A stretch of DNA of 64,000 bases from Nocardia sp. NBC_00565 (GTDB lineage: Bacteria; Actinomycetota; Actinomycetes; Mycobacteriales; Mycobacteriaceae): assembly GCF_036345915.1 (NCBI RefSeq), contig NZ_CP107785.1, positions 3,906,001-3,970,000 on the forward strand. The letters run 5' to 3'. The notes under the pieces are model-generated. The model did not search any database, was not told the DNA's origin, and was given only the letters and a program-made list of their open reading frames with translations. Positions 1 through 9,330 of the stretch are shown here, piece by piece (the first letter of the stretch is position 1; each line of letters begins with the position of its first letter). The translations under genes and the position numbers were made by a program.

Positions 1-378
1 GGTCATACCGCCGACCACGTTGCGCAGTGTCGTGACGGTGAGCTGCTCGACGGCCGCGATGTAGTTGCTGATCTCATACACTGCCGCCTGCGGACTCGTC
101 ACCTGGAAGTAGACGACGGTGTCGATATGCAGGGTCAGGTTGTCCTCGGTGATCACCGGCTGCGGCGGGAAGGACACCACCCGCTCGCGTAGGTCGACCT
201 TCGCCCGGATCCGGTCCGCGAACGGCACCAGGAACGTCAACTGACCCGAGACGGTGCGCGAATATCGGCCGAGTCGCTCGATAACGGCCGCCTCTGCCTG
301 TGGGACAAGGGCTATCGATTTGAAGACCACCACCACGACCAACAACACGAGGACTGCGGCAACGATCAGTACAGCCAT
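1..378 (-). CDS. SPFH/stomatin-like membrane protein (5' part only)
   Basis: The first 126 residues of a protein that runs off the left edge of the window. It begins with one hydrophobic segment (about residues 2-20, rich in Val/Leu) and continues into a typical SPFH/band-7 domain, with the stretch AVIERLGRYSRTVSG and then VDLRERVVSFPPQPVITED. Proteins of this family form membrane-anchored oligomers that organise lipid domains or protease complexes. The start ATG at 378 overlaps by one base the stop of the upstream NfeD gene, so the two are translationally coupled. SPFH plus NfeD is a classic pair and corresponds to Rv1488-Rv1487 in M. tuberculosis. The C-terminal half cannot be judged. Confidence 0.9.
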   Translation of the reverse strand, partial: MAVLIVAAVLVLLVVVVVFKSIALVPQAEAAVIERLGRYSRTVSGQLTFLVPFADRIRAKVDLRERVVSFPPQPVITEDNLTLHIDTVVYFQVTSPQAAVYEISNYIAAVEQLTVTTLRNVVGGMT

Positions 379-809
379 TACGGCCCCTTCCAGACGACGG
401 CGGTCGCGCCATCGATCTTCATGACGTACACCGTGGTTCCCTTCGGATACTCGACCGTCGTATCCAACGGTCGCGCGGTCCACTCTTCGCCGCCGATTTT
501 GACCAGGCCGCTGTGCTCGGCCACCTGCTCCAGCACCAGCGCCTGCTTACCCATCAGCGCGTCGACATTCGTCGGGATCGGCGGCGGAGTTCCAAAGCGC
601 CGCCGCAGAACCGGGCGCACGCCGAGCAGCAGCACCAGCGACAGCACCGCGAAGATCACGGCGTCGACGACCAGCCCGGTACCGGCCACCGCACCGACTC
701 CCGCAGTACCGAGCGCGGCGACGCCCAGCATCAGCAGTGTGAGGTCCCCGGTGAGCATCTCCGCCGCCGCGAGCAGTAAACCCGCGACCAGCCAAACGAT
801 TGCGGCCAC
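378..809 (-). CDS. NfeD-family membrane protein
   Basis: A 143-residue protein with hydrophobic segments at about residues 3-25 and 28-65, followed by a soluble OB-fold-like C-terminal domain (GKQALVLEQV, IGGEEWTARP, VYVMKIDGATAVV). NfeD proteins act with SPFH partners at the membrane. The open frame continues upstream to 1025, but that extension is not hydrophobic and does not look like NfeD. The GTG at 809 (VAAIVWLVAG) places the first membrane segment at the N-terminus, and the length then matches the roughly 144 residues of the mycobacterial counterpart Rv1487. Its stop overlaps the start of the SPFH gene by one base. Confidence 0.85.
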   Translation of the reverse strand: MAAIVWLVAGLLLAAAEMLTGDLTLLMLGVAALGTAGVGAVAGTGLVVDAVIFAVLSLVLLLGVRPVLRRRFGTPPPIPTNVDALMGKQALVLEQVAEHSGLVKIGGEEWTARPLDTTVEYPKGTTVYVMKIDGATAVVWKGP

Positions 810-1000
810 CAGCCCACTGTAGTTGTCCGAAGCACTTCTGTGGCGCGACAAACCAAGATCAGCACGACGGATCGGCGGACCTGTGGGACCGCGGGTCCGT
901 TCCAGTCGGACCGCCGTAGACCCATCCCGCTGAAAACCGCTGAACCAATCCGCGCCCGCATCCGTAATCGCACAAACGTCGCGTGAGAGAGGGGCCTGGC

Positions 1001-2206
1001 ATGTTTCGGAGATCACGTGCCGCACTACTGACCGCCGGTGTGGCGCTGACGGGCCTGCTGACCGCGTGCGGCATCGCTGGGACGGCGATTCCCGGCGAGC
1101 TCGACGTCCGCAAACTGGAGGTCGGTCCCTACCCGGTCGACAAATACCGCTACGAGCAGAGCGCGAACGGCAAGGGCACGCTACTCGAAGGCATTCGGAT
1201 GGCCGACGCCGTCGTTCCCGCGGTACGCATCGATCCCACCCTGACGGCCGGCATCCATGCGGGCGTCGTACCCGACAGCGACCAAGCGATCAACGGCTTC
1301 CTCGCCAGTGTGTCGAAGCCGATCCTCGACCGCCACAAAATGGTCGTCGGCTACGAGACGATCGGCGCGGATCAACCTTTCACCACCGACCGGGGCGCGG
1401 GCCCCGGGGTCACCGTCGATCTGCAACTGCTGATGCGCTTCCCCAGCGAGGCCGATGCCACCCAGGCCGCGCGCGAACTCGAGTCCGCCGACTTCGACTT
1501 CGCACCAGGCCAGAATCGCCGACTCCAGCTCAGCGAATACCCCAACGCGCTGATCCACTGGCGGCCAGGTGTGCCCAATATCGGGACCTTCGTCGCGTAC
1601 CGGGAATTCGTCGTCTTCCTGTTCATCCAACGTCCCAGCGCGGATGAACGCGACCTACTCGGCTGGGTCCGCAAAACCCTCGACAACGAAATGCCGGTAC
1701 TCGAAAAATTCCGACCGACACCGCTCGACAAGATCGATACACTGCAGGTCGACCCCGAGGGCCTGCTCGCCCGCGTCGCGGTCCGCGACCGGACCAGCCA
1801 CAGCCTCGACCCCGCACTCTTCAGCGTGCAGCCCGCGGTCGCTTTGGTGCATACCGCGACCAACCAGGCCGCCGCCCAACGGATGATCGACGAAACCGGT
1901 ATCGACGCCTTCGCCGTGGTCGACAACAGCATCGTATTCCGGGTGCGCGACCGCGCCCAGGGCCCGAATCTCATCACCCAGCTCAGTGCCGGAGCGGGCG
2001 ACGAATTCGATCCCATCGATGGGCCCAAGGACGTGCCCGGTGCGCAATGCCAGCGGCTCAACCCCCGCGGCGATACCGAGGTGCAGTACAAGAACCGCTG
2101 CTATGTCGCCTATCAGCGCTACGTCGGCTTCGTCACCAGCGATAACGAAGCCGACGTCCGGCAGCGAGTCGCGGCACAGTACGCGCTGCTCGCCAATAGT
2201 CTGTGA
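1001..2206 (+). CDS. putative secreted lipoprotein of unknown function
   Basis: A 401-residue protein with a lipoprotein signal: basic N-terminus (MFRRSRAAL), hydrophobic core and lipobox LLTAC with Cys23. It should be lipidated and held on the outer face of the cytoplasmic membrane. The rest shows no motif I recognise with certainty. It resembles the lipoproteins common in Nocardia annotated as DUF7373, which is recollection, not a search. Two Cys near the C-terminus (AQCQRLN and KNRCYVAY) may form a disulfide. The ATG at 1001 is preferred over the in-frame GTG at 983 because a purine-rich GAGAGAGGGG lies a few bases upstream and the signal peptide then starts properly. The gene diverges from NfeD. 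Confidence 0.75.
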   Translation: MFRRSRAALLTAGVALTGLLTACGIAGTAIPGELDVRKLEVGPYPVDKYRYEQSANGKGTLLEGIRMADAVVPAVRIDPTLTAGIHAGVVPDSDQAINGFLASVSKPILDRHKMVVGYETIGADQPFTTDRGAGPGVTVDLQLLMRFPSEADATQAARELESADFDFAPGQNRRLQLSEYPNALIHWRPGVPNIGTFVAYREFVVFLFIQRPSADERDLLGWVRKTLDNEMPVLEKFRPTPLDKIDTLQVDPEGLLARVAVRDRTSHSLDPALFSVQPAVALVHTATNQAAAQRMIDETGIDAFAVVDNSIVFRVRDRAQGPNLITQLSAGAGDEFDPIDGPKDVPGAQCQRLNPRGDTEVQYKNRCYVAYQRYVGFVTSDNEADVRQRVAAQYALLANSL

Positions 2207-2263
2207 CCGGCACGCCAACTCGGTTGCGCCGCAACCCGATGCGGCGGTGCTAGTTTCGGGCGG

Positions 2264-3091
2264 GTGAGCGGGCGTGACATCTATGGCGGCGACATCTTCT
2301 CCGGGCATTCGCGAGCGAAGCAGCGAACAGTACCGACGGTGGTCGCCGAGCGCGATCTCGTGGTGGAGGACGCGGCGAGTGGATTCTGCGGCGCCGTGGT
2401 GGGATTCGATCGAAGTTACGACGGCGAGTTCGTGAAGCTGGAGGACGCGCGCGGTGCGGTGCGGTTGTTCGCGTTGCGCGAGGCGGCTTTCCTGATCGAC
2501 GGCGAGCCGGTCACGTTGGTTCGCCCCAAGGCCGCGGCACCCACGAAGCCGACCCGGTCGGCGTCGGGTTCCACGCGGGTCGAGGGGCTGCGCGCGCAGG
2601 TCGCCAAGACCAGTCGGATCTGGGTCGAGGGCGTGCACGATGCCGCGCTGGTGGAGCGGGTCTGGGGGCACGATCTGCGGGTCGAGGGCGTGGTGGTCGA
2701 ACATCTCGAGGGTTTGGACAATCTGGCCGAACGGCTGACCGAATTCGCGCCGGGACCGGGTCGGCGCGTCGGGGTGCTGGTCGATCACCTGGTCACCGGT
2801 TCCAAGGAGACCCAGCTGACCACCGGGCTCGGTAAAAATGTGCTGGTCACCGGGCATCCCTACATCGATGTGTGGCAGGCCGTGCGTCCGACGGCGGTCG
2901 GCATCGAGGCGTGGCCGCAGGTGCCGCGCGGCGAGGACTGGAAGACCGGCATCTGCCGCCGCCTCGGTTGGGGCACACCGCAGGAGGGGTGGCGGCGGGT
3001 CTACAATGCCGTCGAATCCTTCCGCGATCTGGAAGCCCCCCTGATCGGTGCGGTGGAGCGGCTCATCGACTTCGTCACCGAGCCGACGTGA
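2264..3091 (+). CDS. DUF3097-family protein
   Basis: A 275-residue soluble protein beginning MSGRDIYGGDIFSGHSRAKQ, with the conserved stretches VRLFALREAAFLIDGEPVTL, KTSRIWVEGVHDAALVERVWG and GRRVGVLVDHLVTGSKE. These match actinobacterial DUF3097, which has no assigned function. The segment from IWVEGVHDAALVE through VLVDHLVTGSKE is reminiscent of a Toprim-like acidic fold; this is only a resemblance. The start is GTG at 2264. It lies 57 bases after the lipoprotein gene on the same strand. Length fits the family. Confidence 0.8.
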   Translation: MSGRDIYGGDIFSGHSRAKQRTVPTVVAERDLVVEDAASGFCGAVVGFDRSYDGEFVKLEDARGAVRLFALREAAFLIDGEPVTLVRPKAAAPTKPTRSASGSTRVEGLRAQVAKTSRIWVEGVHDAALVERVWGHDLRVEGVVVEHLEGLDNLAERLTEFAPGPGRRVGVLVDHLVTGSKETQLTTGLGKNVLVTGHPYIDVWQAVRPTAVGIEAWPQVPRGEDWKTGICRRLGWGTPQEGWRRVYNAVESFRDLEAPLIGAVERLIDFVTEPT

Positions 3092-3283
3092 TCAAGATCA
3101 TTACAGGGTCCATTCGATGAAACCCTATCCCACTGACCGGAATTCGGCCCGTGCGTGTGCCGCCGAGAAGCACTCGGGTTTCCAGGTACCCGAGGTACCG
3201 GCTGTCGAATCGATGCGCGCAGCTCACCGGGGTATCCAGCATGGATGCCCCCGAGTCGCGACCCTCCTTTATGCTCGATAATT

Positions 3284-4102
3284 ATGTGCTCTCCTAGTGC
3301 CACGCTGACGGTGTGGGCCGGCTCATGGCTGGCCGGTTGCAGCGCGCCCGACGACATTCTGGAGGCGTTGTACGCCTGGGCGCCGCGGCACACCATCGCC
3401 GCGGGCGACCCGGTGACCGGCGGTCGCGACGACCTGCCGTGGTCCTCGCGCGGGAACCTGCCGGGTACCGGAGTCATGGCGCTTCTCAAGGTGATTCGCG
3501 AGGCCATGGCGCAGCCCGGCGCCCAGCTGCGACTGGTGCTGCCCGTGCCCGGCGACGTGCGCGGACTGCCGACCGGAACGGCCTTCGCGGCGGATGCCAT
3601 CGAGGCGGGTGAAGGACTGCTGTTCGGTGTGCCCGGCAGCGAGGGCACCGGACTGATCCCCCAGTGGGCCGACGACGACACCCTGCAGTGGACCATCTAC
3701 AGCACGCCGATCCCGTCCGCGCCCGGCCCGGACCTGTCGCTCGGCGAAGCCGAATTCACCATGCGCGAGGCGGTGCGCGACGCCGCCGACGCCCTGATGC
3801 GCCTGCACACCACCGCGGTTGGCGCGGTCGCCGACGCCGACCCCCGCGAACTCATCGAAGCCGAACTCGCCGACTACTCCCGCCACGACTATCCGGAATC
3901 AATCCCGTTGCGCGCCAGGCGAATCCTCGACACCGCCGACCACGTTGCCGCAATCCTCACGGTCGCCCAACGCGAACCAGCCTCCTCCCCGACCTCCGCC
4001 ACCGCCACCGGAGCCCAGGAAGACCTGCTACGCCCGCTATGGGATGCGATCCGCGCAGCCCGCTTGGTGGCGGTGCATGCCGCGGCCCGAGGTAGCTCCT
4101 AG
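3284..4102 (+). CDS. conserved hypothetical protein (Rv1486c-like by position)
   Basis: A 272-residue soluble protein containing GSWLAGCSAPDDILEALYAW, RLVLPVPGDVRGLPTGTAFA and a C-terminal half of predicted helices (AVRDAADALMRLHTTAVGAV). I do not recognise a catalytic motif. In M. tuberculosis the gene between hemZ and the NfeD gene, on the strand opposite hemZ, is Rv1486c (about 288 residues). This gene has the same relative place, strand and size, so it is probably the counterpart. The ATG at 3284 was chosen; an upstream in-frame start at 3155 would add a Pro/Arg-rich leader that does not look coding. Confidence 0.65.
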   Translation: MCSPSATLTVWAGSWLAGCSAPDDILEALYAWAPRHTIAAGDPVTGGRDDLPWSSRGNLPGTGVMALLKVIREAMAQPGAQLRLVLPVPGDVRGLPTGTAFAADAIEAGEGLLFGVPGSEGTGLIPQWADDDTLQWTIYSTPIPSAPGPDLSLGEAEFTMREAVRDAADALMRLHTTAVGAVADADPRELIEAELADYSRHDYPESIPLRARRILDTADHVAAILTVAQREPASSPTSATATGAQEDLLRPLWDAIRAARLVAVHAAARGSS

Positions 4103-4263
4103 AACGCCGAGACGGTCGCGCCGGGTTGTCCCAGCGGGCAGGCAAGAACAGCACCTCCCCAGACGAGCTCAGGGCAGCATCCCGAGGCAGCGCCGTCTCT
4201 AGGCAGTGAGTCCGGCATCCCCGGACACCAACGACGCCAGCATCTCGCAGCGACGTGCAAGGG

Positions 4264-4287
4264 CTTCTTGCCTCCGGAGGCAAGAAG
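4264..4287. repeat. perfect 24-bp palindrome upstream of the serine protease gene
   Basis: Two 12-base arms, CTTCTTGCCTCC and its exact reverse complement GGAGGCAAGAAG, abut with no spacer. It lies 162 bases after the stop of the upstream gene and 56 bases before the protease ATG. No T-run follows on either strand, so a classical intrinsic terminator is less likely than a protein-binding site or a cruciform. Confidence 0.6.
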
Positions 4288-4343
4288 GGCCAGGGCTCTG
4301 GTTGAATGGTCCGACTGATCGGCTACGTCATTCGGGAGGCGGC

Positions 4344-5114
4344 ATGGTCCGCATAGCTCGCATTGCCGCGGTGCTGGCCGCCGCACTCATCGGCGCGGGC
4401 GCACCCGCCGCCAGTCCTGCGGCGGCGATCGTCGGCGGTAGTACCGTAGTGGCGAGCGACTACCCATGGCTTGCCGCCATCGGCAGCCCGGTGTTCCTCA
4501 TCCGGCCGTCCGGACAGTTCTGTGGCGGTGCGCTCATCGCGCCCGACCGAGTGGTGACAGCGGCGCACTGCGTCAACTTGGCTCGGCTGCTCCCGCAGGC
4601 CCTGACCGTCACCTTCGGCCGTAGCGACCTGCGCATACGCGATGGAGTCACGGTGGGAGTCAAGGAGATTCGCATCCACCCCGATTTCCGGGACACCGAT
4701 TTCGACGGCGAAACCGTGCACCACAATGACCTCGCGATCCTCATCCTCGATGAGCCGAGGCCGGGGCCTTACCTGGAAGTCGCCGCGCCACAGCGCGATC
4801 CGCGCGCATACGGCGACACCGGCACTATCCTCGGCTGGGGCGCGACAACCGAGAGCGACACCTCGAATACGCTCCTGCGGTCCGCCACCGTCCCCATCGT
4901 CCTCGACACCACATGCGCCGCCGCCTATGGCCCCGCCTTCGACCCCGCCGAGATGCTCTGCGCCGGATCGCCCGACGCTGATACCGCCGAATACGACAGC
5001 GGCGATCCACTTCTCGCCGCAGGCCGCCTGATCGGCCTCACCTCCTGGGGCGAGGGCAGCGCCCGCCCAGGGTTCCCCGGCGTGTATGCCCACCTCACCA
5101 CCGTGAGCTTCTGA
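4344..5114 (+). CDS. secreted trypsin-like (S1A) serine protease with altered active-site loop
   Basis: A 256-residue precursor with a signal peptide (MVRIARIAAVLAAALIGAG) and a mature N-terminus at IVGG (residue 29), the usual trypsin activation point. His75 lies in TAAHC and Asp129 in NDLAIL. Ser219 sits in YDSGDPLL where trypsins have GDSGGPL, so two nearly invariant glycines, including the oxyanion-hole position, are replaced by Tyr and Asp. The C-terminus stops at VYAHLTTVSF, lacking the usual final helix. The serine triad is present, but the protein may be weak or inactive. A GGGAGG ribosome site precedes the ATG, and the 24-bp palindrome lies just upstream. Exported by the Sec route, by inference. 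Confidence 0.8.
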   Translation: MVRIARIAAVLAAALIGAGAPAASPAAAIVGGSTVVASDYPWLAAIGSPVFLIRPSGQFCGGALIAPDRVVTAAHCVNLARLLPQALTVTFGRSDLRIRDGVTVGVKEIRIHPDFRDTDFDGETVHHNDLAILILDEPRPGPYLEVAAPQRDPRAYGDTGTILGWGATTESDTSNTLLRSATVPIVLDTTCAAAYGPAFDPAEMLCAGSPDADTAEYDSGDPLLAAGRLIGLTSWGEGSARPGFPGVYAHLTTVSF

Positions 5115-5175
5115 CCAACCACGGAAATGCGGACACCTTTTATCGGGTTCTGCTCGGCGGTCGAGGCCCCATAGT

Positions 5176-5381
5176 GGACGGGTCGTCGACGCGCACGGAA
5201 ACGTCTTCGTCGCCGATCTCACCAGCCGGGTGCTAGAGCTGGAGCAGGAGGGACGAACACCGCGACGGAGCTTGCCTTCGCTGGTTTGACGGGTCCGGAC
5301 GGGGTCGCCGCCGGCCGGACCGGCGCCGTGTACATCGTCGACACGAACGCCGATCGGGTGCTCGTGCTGGCAGGTTGCTGA
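5176..5381 (+). pseudogene. relic of an NHL-repeat beta-propeller gene
   Basis: Two consecutive NHL-type blades can be read in different frames: first VVDAHGNVFVADLTSRVLEL (from about 5182), then, after a frameshift near 5262, FAGLTGPDGVAAG followed by GAVYIVDTNADRVLVLAGC and a stop at 5379-5381. The pattern matches the NHL propeller found, for example, on the outside domain of PknD kinases. No start codon or upstream domain remains. The rest of 5115-5518 shows no other gene. Confidence 0.6.
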
Positions 5382-5518
5382 CGACCGGGATCGCGGGGTG
5401 GCCGGGGCTTTGACGCCCGGGGACGCAAACCGGCGGCTCGTCGGGCTGGCTGAGGCCCCGATCGCCCCGGGTGGCAGGATCGACCGCTTCGCATGGAAAG
5501 TCGACGTCCACTTGAAAG

Positions 5519-6580
5519 CTAGGTTGCCGTGGCAGGGCGGCGGGGCGGGGTGCAGCAGCCGATCGCACAGGGTGCACCGTTTACGGTGCAGCCGTAACCG
5601 GTGATGTCGCCGAGTCGGCGTGGCGGAGTACCGGTCAGGTGCTCGTTGATCAGTTCGACGACCAACTGGGCGAAGCGAGGATCGGTGCCAGGGGTGGCGG
5701 CCCTGGCGAACGCCATACCCAGTTCCTCGGCCTTATCCCTGGCTTCGTTGTCCAGATCCCAGATGACTTCGAGGTGATCGGATACGAAACCGACCGGGCA
5801 GACCACGACCGCATCCACGCCCTTGCCGGACAGATCCTCGAGATGATCGACGATATCCGGATCGAGCCAAGGGATCTGCGGTGGACCGGAGCGGGACTGC
5901 CACACCAGCTCATAGTCGGTGAATCCCGTTGCGACGGCGCACAATCGGGCGGCCTCGGCGACCTGGCGACTGTACAGACGGCCCCCATCGGCAGGCGGCC
6001 CCGCGGAAATATCGGCCGATACCGGGATCGAGTGTGCGGTGAACACCAGTCGAGCACCTTCCCGGCGCTCCGCGGGAAGAGAACCCACCGCAGCATGAAT
6101 CGCCTCGGCGAATGCCTCGATCAACAGCGGGTGATCGAAGTACTGCCGCAACTTCACCAGCTCCGGCGCATCCGCACCGAAAGCCGTACGCGCCCTGCTG
6201 ATGTCCTCGTCGTACTGCAGACAGCCGGAGTATCCGCCCCACGCCGAGGTCGGAAACACCAACGCCGAGCCCACACCATCGGCGGCCATCCGCGCGACGG
6301 TGTCCTCCACCATCGGATCCCAGTTCCGATTGCCGAAGTACACCGGCAGCGCGATCTCAGCGGCTCGAAGTTCGCGCTCGACCGCGGCAATGATGTCGCG
6401 ATTGAGCGCATTGATCGGCGACACACCACCGAAATGCAGATAATGCTGCGCGACTTCGTCGAGACGTTCGCGCGGCACTCCCCGGCCCCGAGTGACGTTC
6501 TCCAGGAACGGCATCACGTCCTCGGGTCGCTCGGGACCGCCGAACGAGAGCAGCAGCAGGGCGTCGACGGCCCGAACCAC
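5519..6580 (-). CDS. hemH: ferrochelatase (coproporphyrin ferrochelatase type)
   Basis: A 353-residue enzyme that inserts Fe(II) into a porphyrin. In actinobacteria the substrate is coproporphyrin III, giving coproheme (CpfC route), known for the family rather than shown here. Recognisable parts are [18 protein letters not shown] at the N-terminus, PVYFGNRNW, the catalytic His in [25 protein letters not shown], and a C-terminal Cys cluster ([15 protein letters not shown]). With the Cys in [10 protein letters not shown], these are the likely ligands of the [2Fe-2S] cluster known for actinobacterial ferrochelatases. The start is GTG 6580, with AAGGGAGA upstream. It lies 21 bases after inhA in the conserved fabG1-inhA-hemH operon. 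Confidence 0.95.
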   Translation of the reverse strand: MVRAVDALLLLSFGGPERPEDVMPFLENVTRGRGVPRERLDEVAQHYLHFGGVSPINALNRDIIAAVERELRAAEIALPVYFGNRNWDPMVEDTVARMAADGVGSALVFPTSAWGGYSGCLQYDEDISRARTAFGADAPELVKLRQYFDHPLLIEAFAEAIHAAVGSLPAERREGARLVFTAHSIPVSADISAGPPADGGRLYSRQVAEAARLCAVATGFTDYELVWQSRSGPPQIPWLDPDIVDHLEDLSGKGVDAVVVCPVGFVSDHLEVIWDLDNEARDKAEELGMAFARAATPGTDPRFAQLVVELINEHLTGTPPRRLGDITGYGCTVNGAPCAIGCCTPPRRPATAT

Positions 6581-6601
6581 GGTGTCTCCCTTCGGATTAC
6601 C

Positions 6602-7438
6602 TCAGTTGATCGACATGTTCTCCGGGAACCAGGTGTTGTGGCTGGCTCCGCCGTCGACGTAGATGATCGAACCCGTGGTGCCGGGCAGCCAGTCCGAGAG
6701 CAGCGTGACGATCGACTTCGCCACCACGGTCGGGTCGTCGACATCCCAGCCGATCGGCGAGGCGCCGTCCCAGTAGGTGTTGAGCTGGTTCAGCTTGGCC
6801 GCGTCGTCGGTCGCGGTGCCCGCGATGGCCTTTGCCGCGAGGGTTTTGATCGGCCCGGCCGCGATCAGGTTCGAGCGAATCCGCTTGGCGGAGCCGACCT
6901 CGCGCGCCACGTACCGGTTCACCGACTCCAGCGCGGCCTTGGCCACGCCCATCCAGTTGTAGAACGGCATCGCGGTGCGCGGATCGAAGTCCATGCCGAC
7001 GATCGAGCCGCCCTCGTTCATGACCGGCAGCACCGCGCGGGCCAGCGAGGCGTAGCTCCATGCCGAGATCTCGAATGCCTTGGCCGCGTCCGGACCCGGC
7101 CCGTCCAGGAACGGTCGTGCCTCCGGACCCATCAGCGTGCGTGGCGCGAACGCGATCGAATGCAGCACGCCGTCGACGCCGTCCGGCGCCAGCTCGCGCA
7201 CCTTATCCGACAGTGCGGCGAGATCGTCCTCGCTGGTCACATCGAGCGGGATGGCCGGGGCGACCTCCTGCGGCAGCCGCTTGGCGATCCGATCGATCAA
7301 CCGCAGCCGCTCCGGAATGCCGGTGATGATCACCGTCGCGCCCTGCTCCTGCGCGACCGCGGCCGCGTGGAAGGCGATCGACGAATCGGTGATGATGCCG
7401 GTGATCAGGATGGTCTTGCCTTCGAGCAATCCGCCCAT
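6602..7438 (-). CDS. inhA: NADH-dependent enoyl-ACP reductase InhA
   Basis: A 278-residue FAS-II enzyme that reduces the trans-2-enoyl-ACP double bond during fatty-acid and mycolic-acid chain elongation, in the cytosol. It has the NADH-binding N-terminus [21 protein letters not shown], and the catalytic Phe-Tyr-Lys arrangement in [20 protein letters not shown], plus the C-terminal FPENMSIN. It is slightly longer than the 269 residues of M. tuberculosis InhA, with the extra residues at about 110-120. It follows fabG1 after 74 bases and precedes hemH, the order conserved in mycolic-acid bacteria. This is the family targeted by activated isoniazid; no statement on sensitivity can be made from sequence alone. 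Confidence 0.96.
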   Translation of the reverse strand: MGGLLEGKTILITGIITDSSIAFHAAAVAQEQGATVIITGIPERLRLIDRIAKRLPQEVAPAIPLDVTSEDDLAALSDKVRELAPDGVDGVLHSIAFAPRTLMGPEARPFLDGPGPDAAKAFEISAWSYASLARAVLPVMNEGGSIVGMDFDPRTAMPFYNWMGVAKAALESVNRYVAREVGSAKRIRSNLIAAGPIKTLAAKAIAGTATDDAAKLNQLNTYWDGASPIGWDVDDPTVVAKSIVTLLSDWLPGTTGSIIYVDGGASHNTWFPENMSIN

Positions 7439-7512
7439 GGGTTTTCGGTTCTCCTCGGTCGAAGTTCGTGGGGTGTGCGTCCGCCGAGGCGACGCACCGT
7501 TTTCGGGTTGTC

Positions 7513-8271
<759 letters not shown>

Positions 8272-8277
8272 CTACAT

Positions 8278-8289
8278 ATAGCTCGCTAT
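8278..8289 (-). promoter_or_regulatory. candidate fabG1 promoter dyad
   Basis: The short gap upstream of fabG1 contains ATAGC-TC-GCTAT, a 5-base dyad next to the TA-rich TATATG that could serve as a -10 element on the minus strand, about 45 bases before the fabG1 ATG. It may bind a FAS-II regulator; this is inference from symmetry and position only. Confidence 0.3.
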
Positions 8290-8325
8290 GCGGTCCGAGC
8301 GTGTCGGCTACGACGACGTGGACGA

Positions 8326-9330
8326 CTACGGCAGGCGTTGACGATAGAGCAAGCCGGTAACTACACCGGCAGCGACGAGCAACATGCCGAGCAAAAGCCA
8401 CGGCCTACTCGCATCGCCCCTGGTCATCTCGTAGCCGATCTGCTCTTCGAGAGTGTCGTACACGGCGGTGAGTTCGGTCAGGCTCGAGGCGGTATAGAAG
8501 TCACCACCGGAGAGCTTGGCGATCTCGCGCAACGCATCATCGTCGACAGGGACCTTGACGCGCTGTGCGCCCTTGCCGTCCTGGTCCGGAATCTCCACGG
8601 TGCCCCATGAGGTGCCGAATGAAATCGTCGACACCGGAACGCCTTTGTTCTTCGCCAGGCGGGCCGCGGTGAAGCCGTGCCGTGGATTGTCGACATCCTT
8701 GTCGTCGGGCACGGTCTGCTTACCGTCCGACATCAGCACGATGCGTGCGGGCGGCGGCGTCTCCGCACCGCCCAGCACCGTGGCGATGGTGTCGATCGAC
8801 TGCAGCGCGGTGAGAATGCCCTCACCGGTCGCGGTGCGCTCGGCGAGCTTGATGTTGTCGATGGCCGCCTTGACGGCCTCACGATTCGTCGTCGGCGGCA
8901 CCATGACCGAGGCGGTGCCCGCGAAGGTGACGAAGCCGAGGTTGATGCCGGGCGGCAACCCATCGACGAATTCCTTACCCGCCTTCTGCGCCACCTTCAG
9001 TCGCGACGGCGGCACGTCGGTGGCCTCCATGGACAGCGAAACGTCCATCACCAGCACGACTGTCGCGCGATTGCGCGGCACCTTCTTGACCGCCGTCGGC
9101 CCGGCGGCCGCGATGGTGAGGAACACCAGACCGACCAGCATCAGCGCGATCGGCACGTGCCGGATCGGACTCGGCCGCGATGGCGCGACCTTCTCCAGCA
9201 GCTCCATATTGCTGAACCGCAGCATGTGCCGGTGGCGACTGCGCTGAACAAGGATGTAGCCCAACGCGATGAGCACGACGACGGCGAGGAAGCCCAGCCA
9301 GACCAGCGCGGTGAAATGCGAAATACTCAC
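8326..9330 (-). CDS. VWA-domain membrane protein (Rv1481-like, BatA type)
   Basis: A 334-residue protein with membrane segments near the N-terminus (FTALVWLGFLAVVVLIALGY and HVPIALMLVGLVFLTIAAAG), a von Willebrand A domain and a final membrane segment (WLLLGMLLVAAGVVTGLLY). The metal-binding MIDAS is seen in DVSLSME and MSDGKQ. Such proteins work with a MoxR ATPase and a DUF58 partner to mature or assemble an unknown cell-envelope client. The start GTG 9330 overlaps the DUF58 stop (GTGA). An earlier in-frame start would add an Arg/Pro-rich piece inside the DUF58 gene and was rejected. Confidence 0.88.
   Translation of the reverse strand: MSISHFTALVWLGFLAVVVLIALGYILVQRSRHRHMLRFSNMELLEKVAPSRPSPIRHVPIALMLVGLVFLTIAAAGPTAVKKVPRNRATVVLVMDVSLSMEATDVPPSRLKVAQKAGKEFVDGLPPGINLGFVTFAGTASVMVPPTTNREAVKAAIDNIKLAERTATGEGILTALQSIDTIATVLGGAETPPPARIVLMSDGKQTVPDDKDVDNPRHGFTAARLAKNKGVPVSTISFGTSWGTVEIPDQDGKGAQRVKVPVDDDALREIAKLSGGDFYTASSLTELTAVYDTLEEQIGYEMTRGDASRPWLLLGMLLVAAGVVTGLLYRQRLP

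Noticed and set aside
983..1000. GTG at 983 as start of the lipoprotein gene
   Set aside because: It lies in the purine-rich ribosome site of ATG 1001 and would add residues before the signal peptide.
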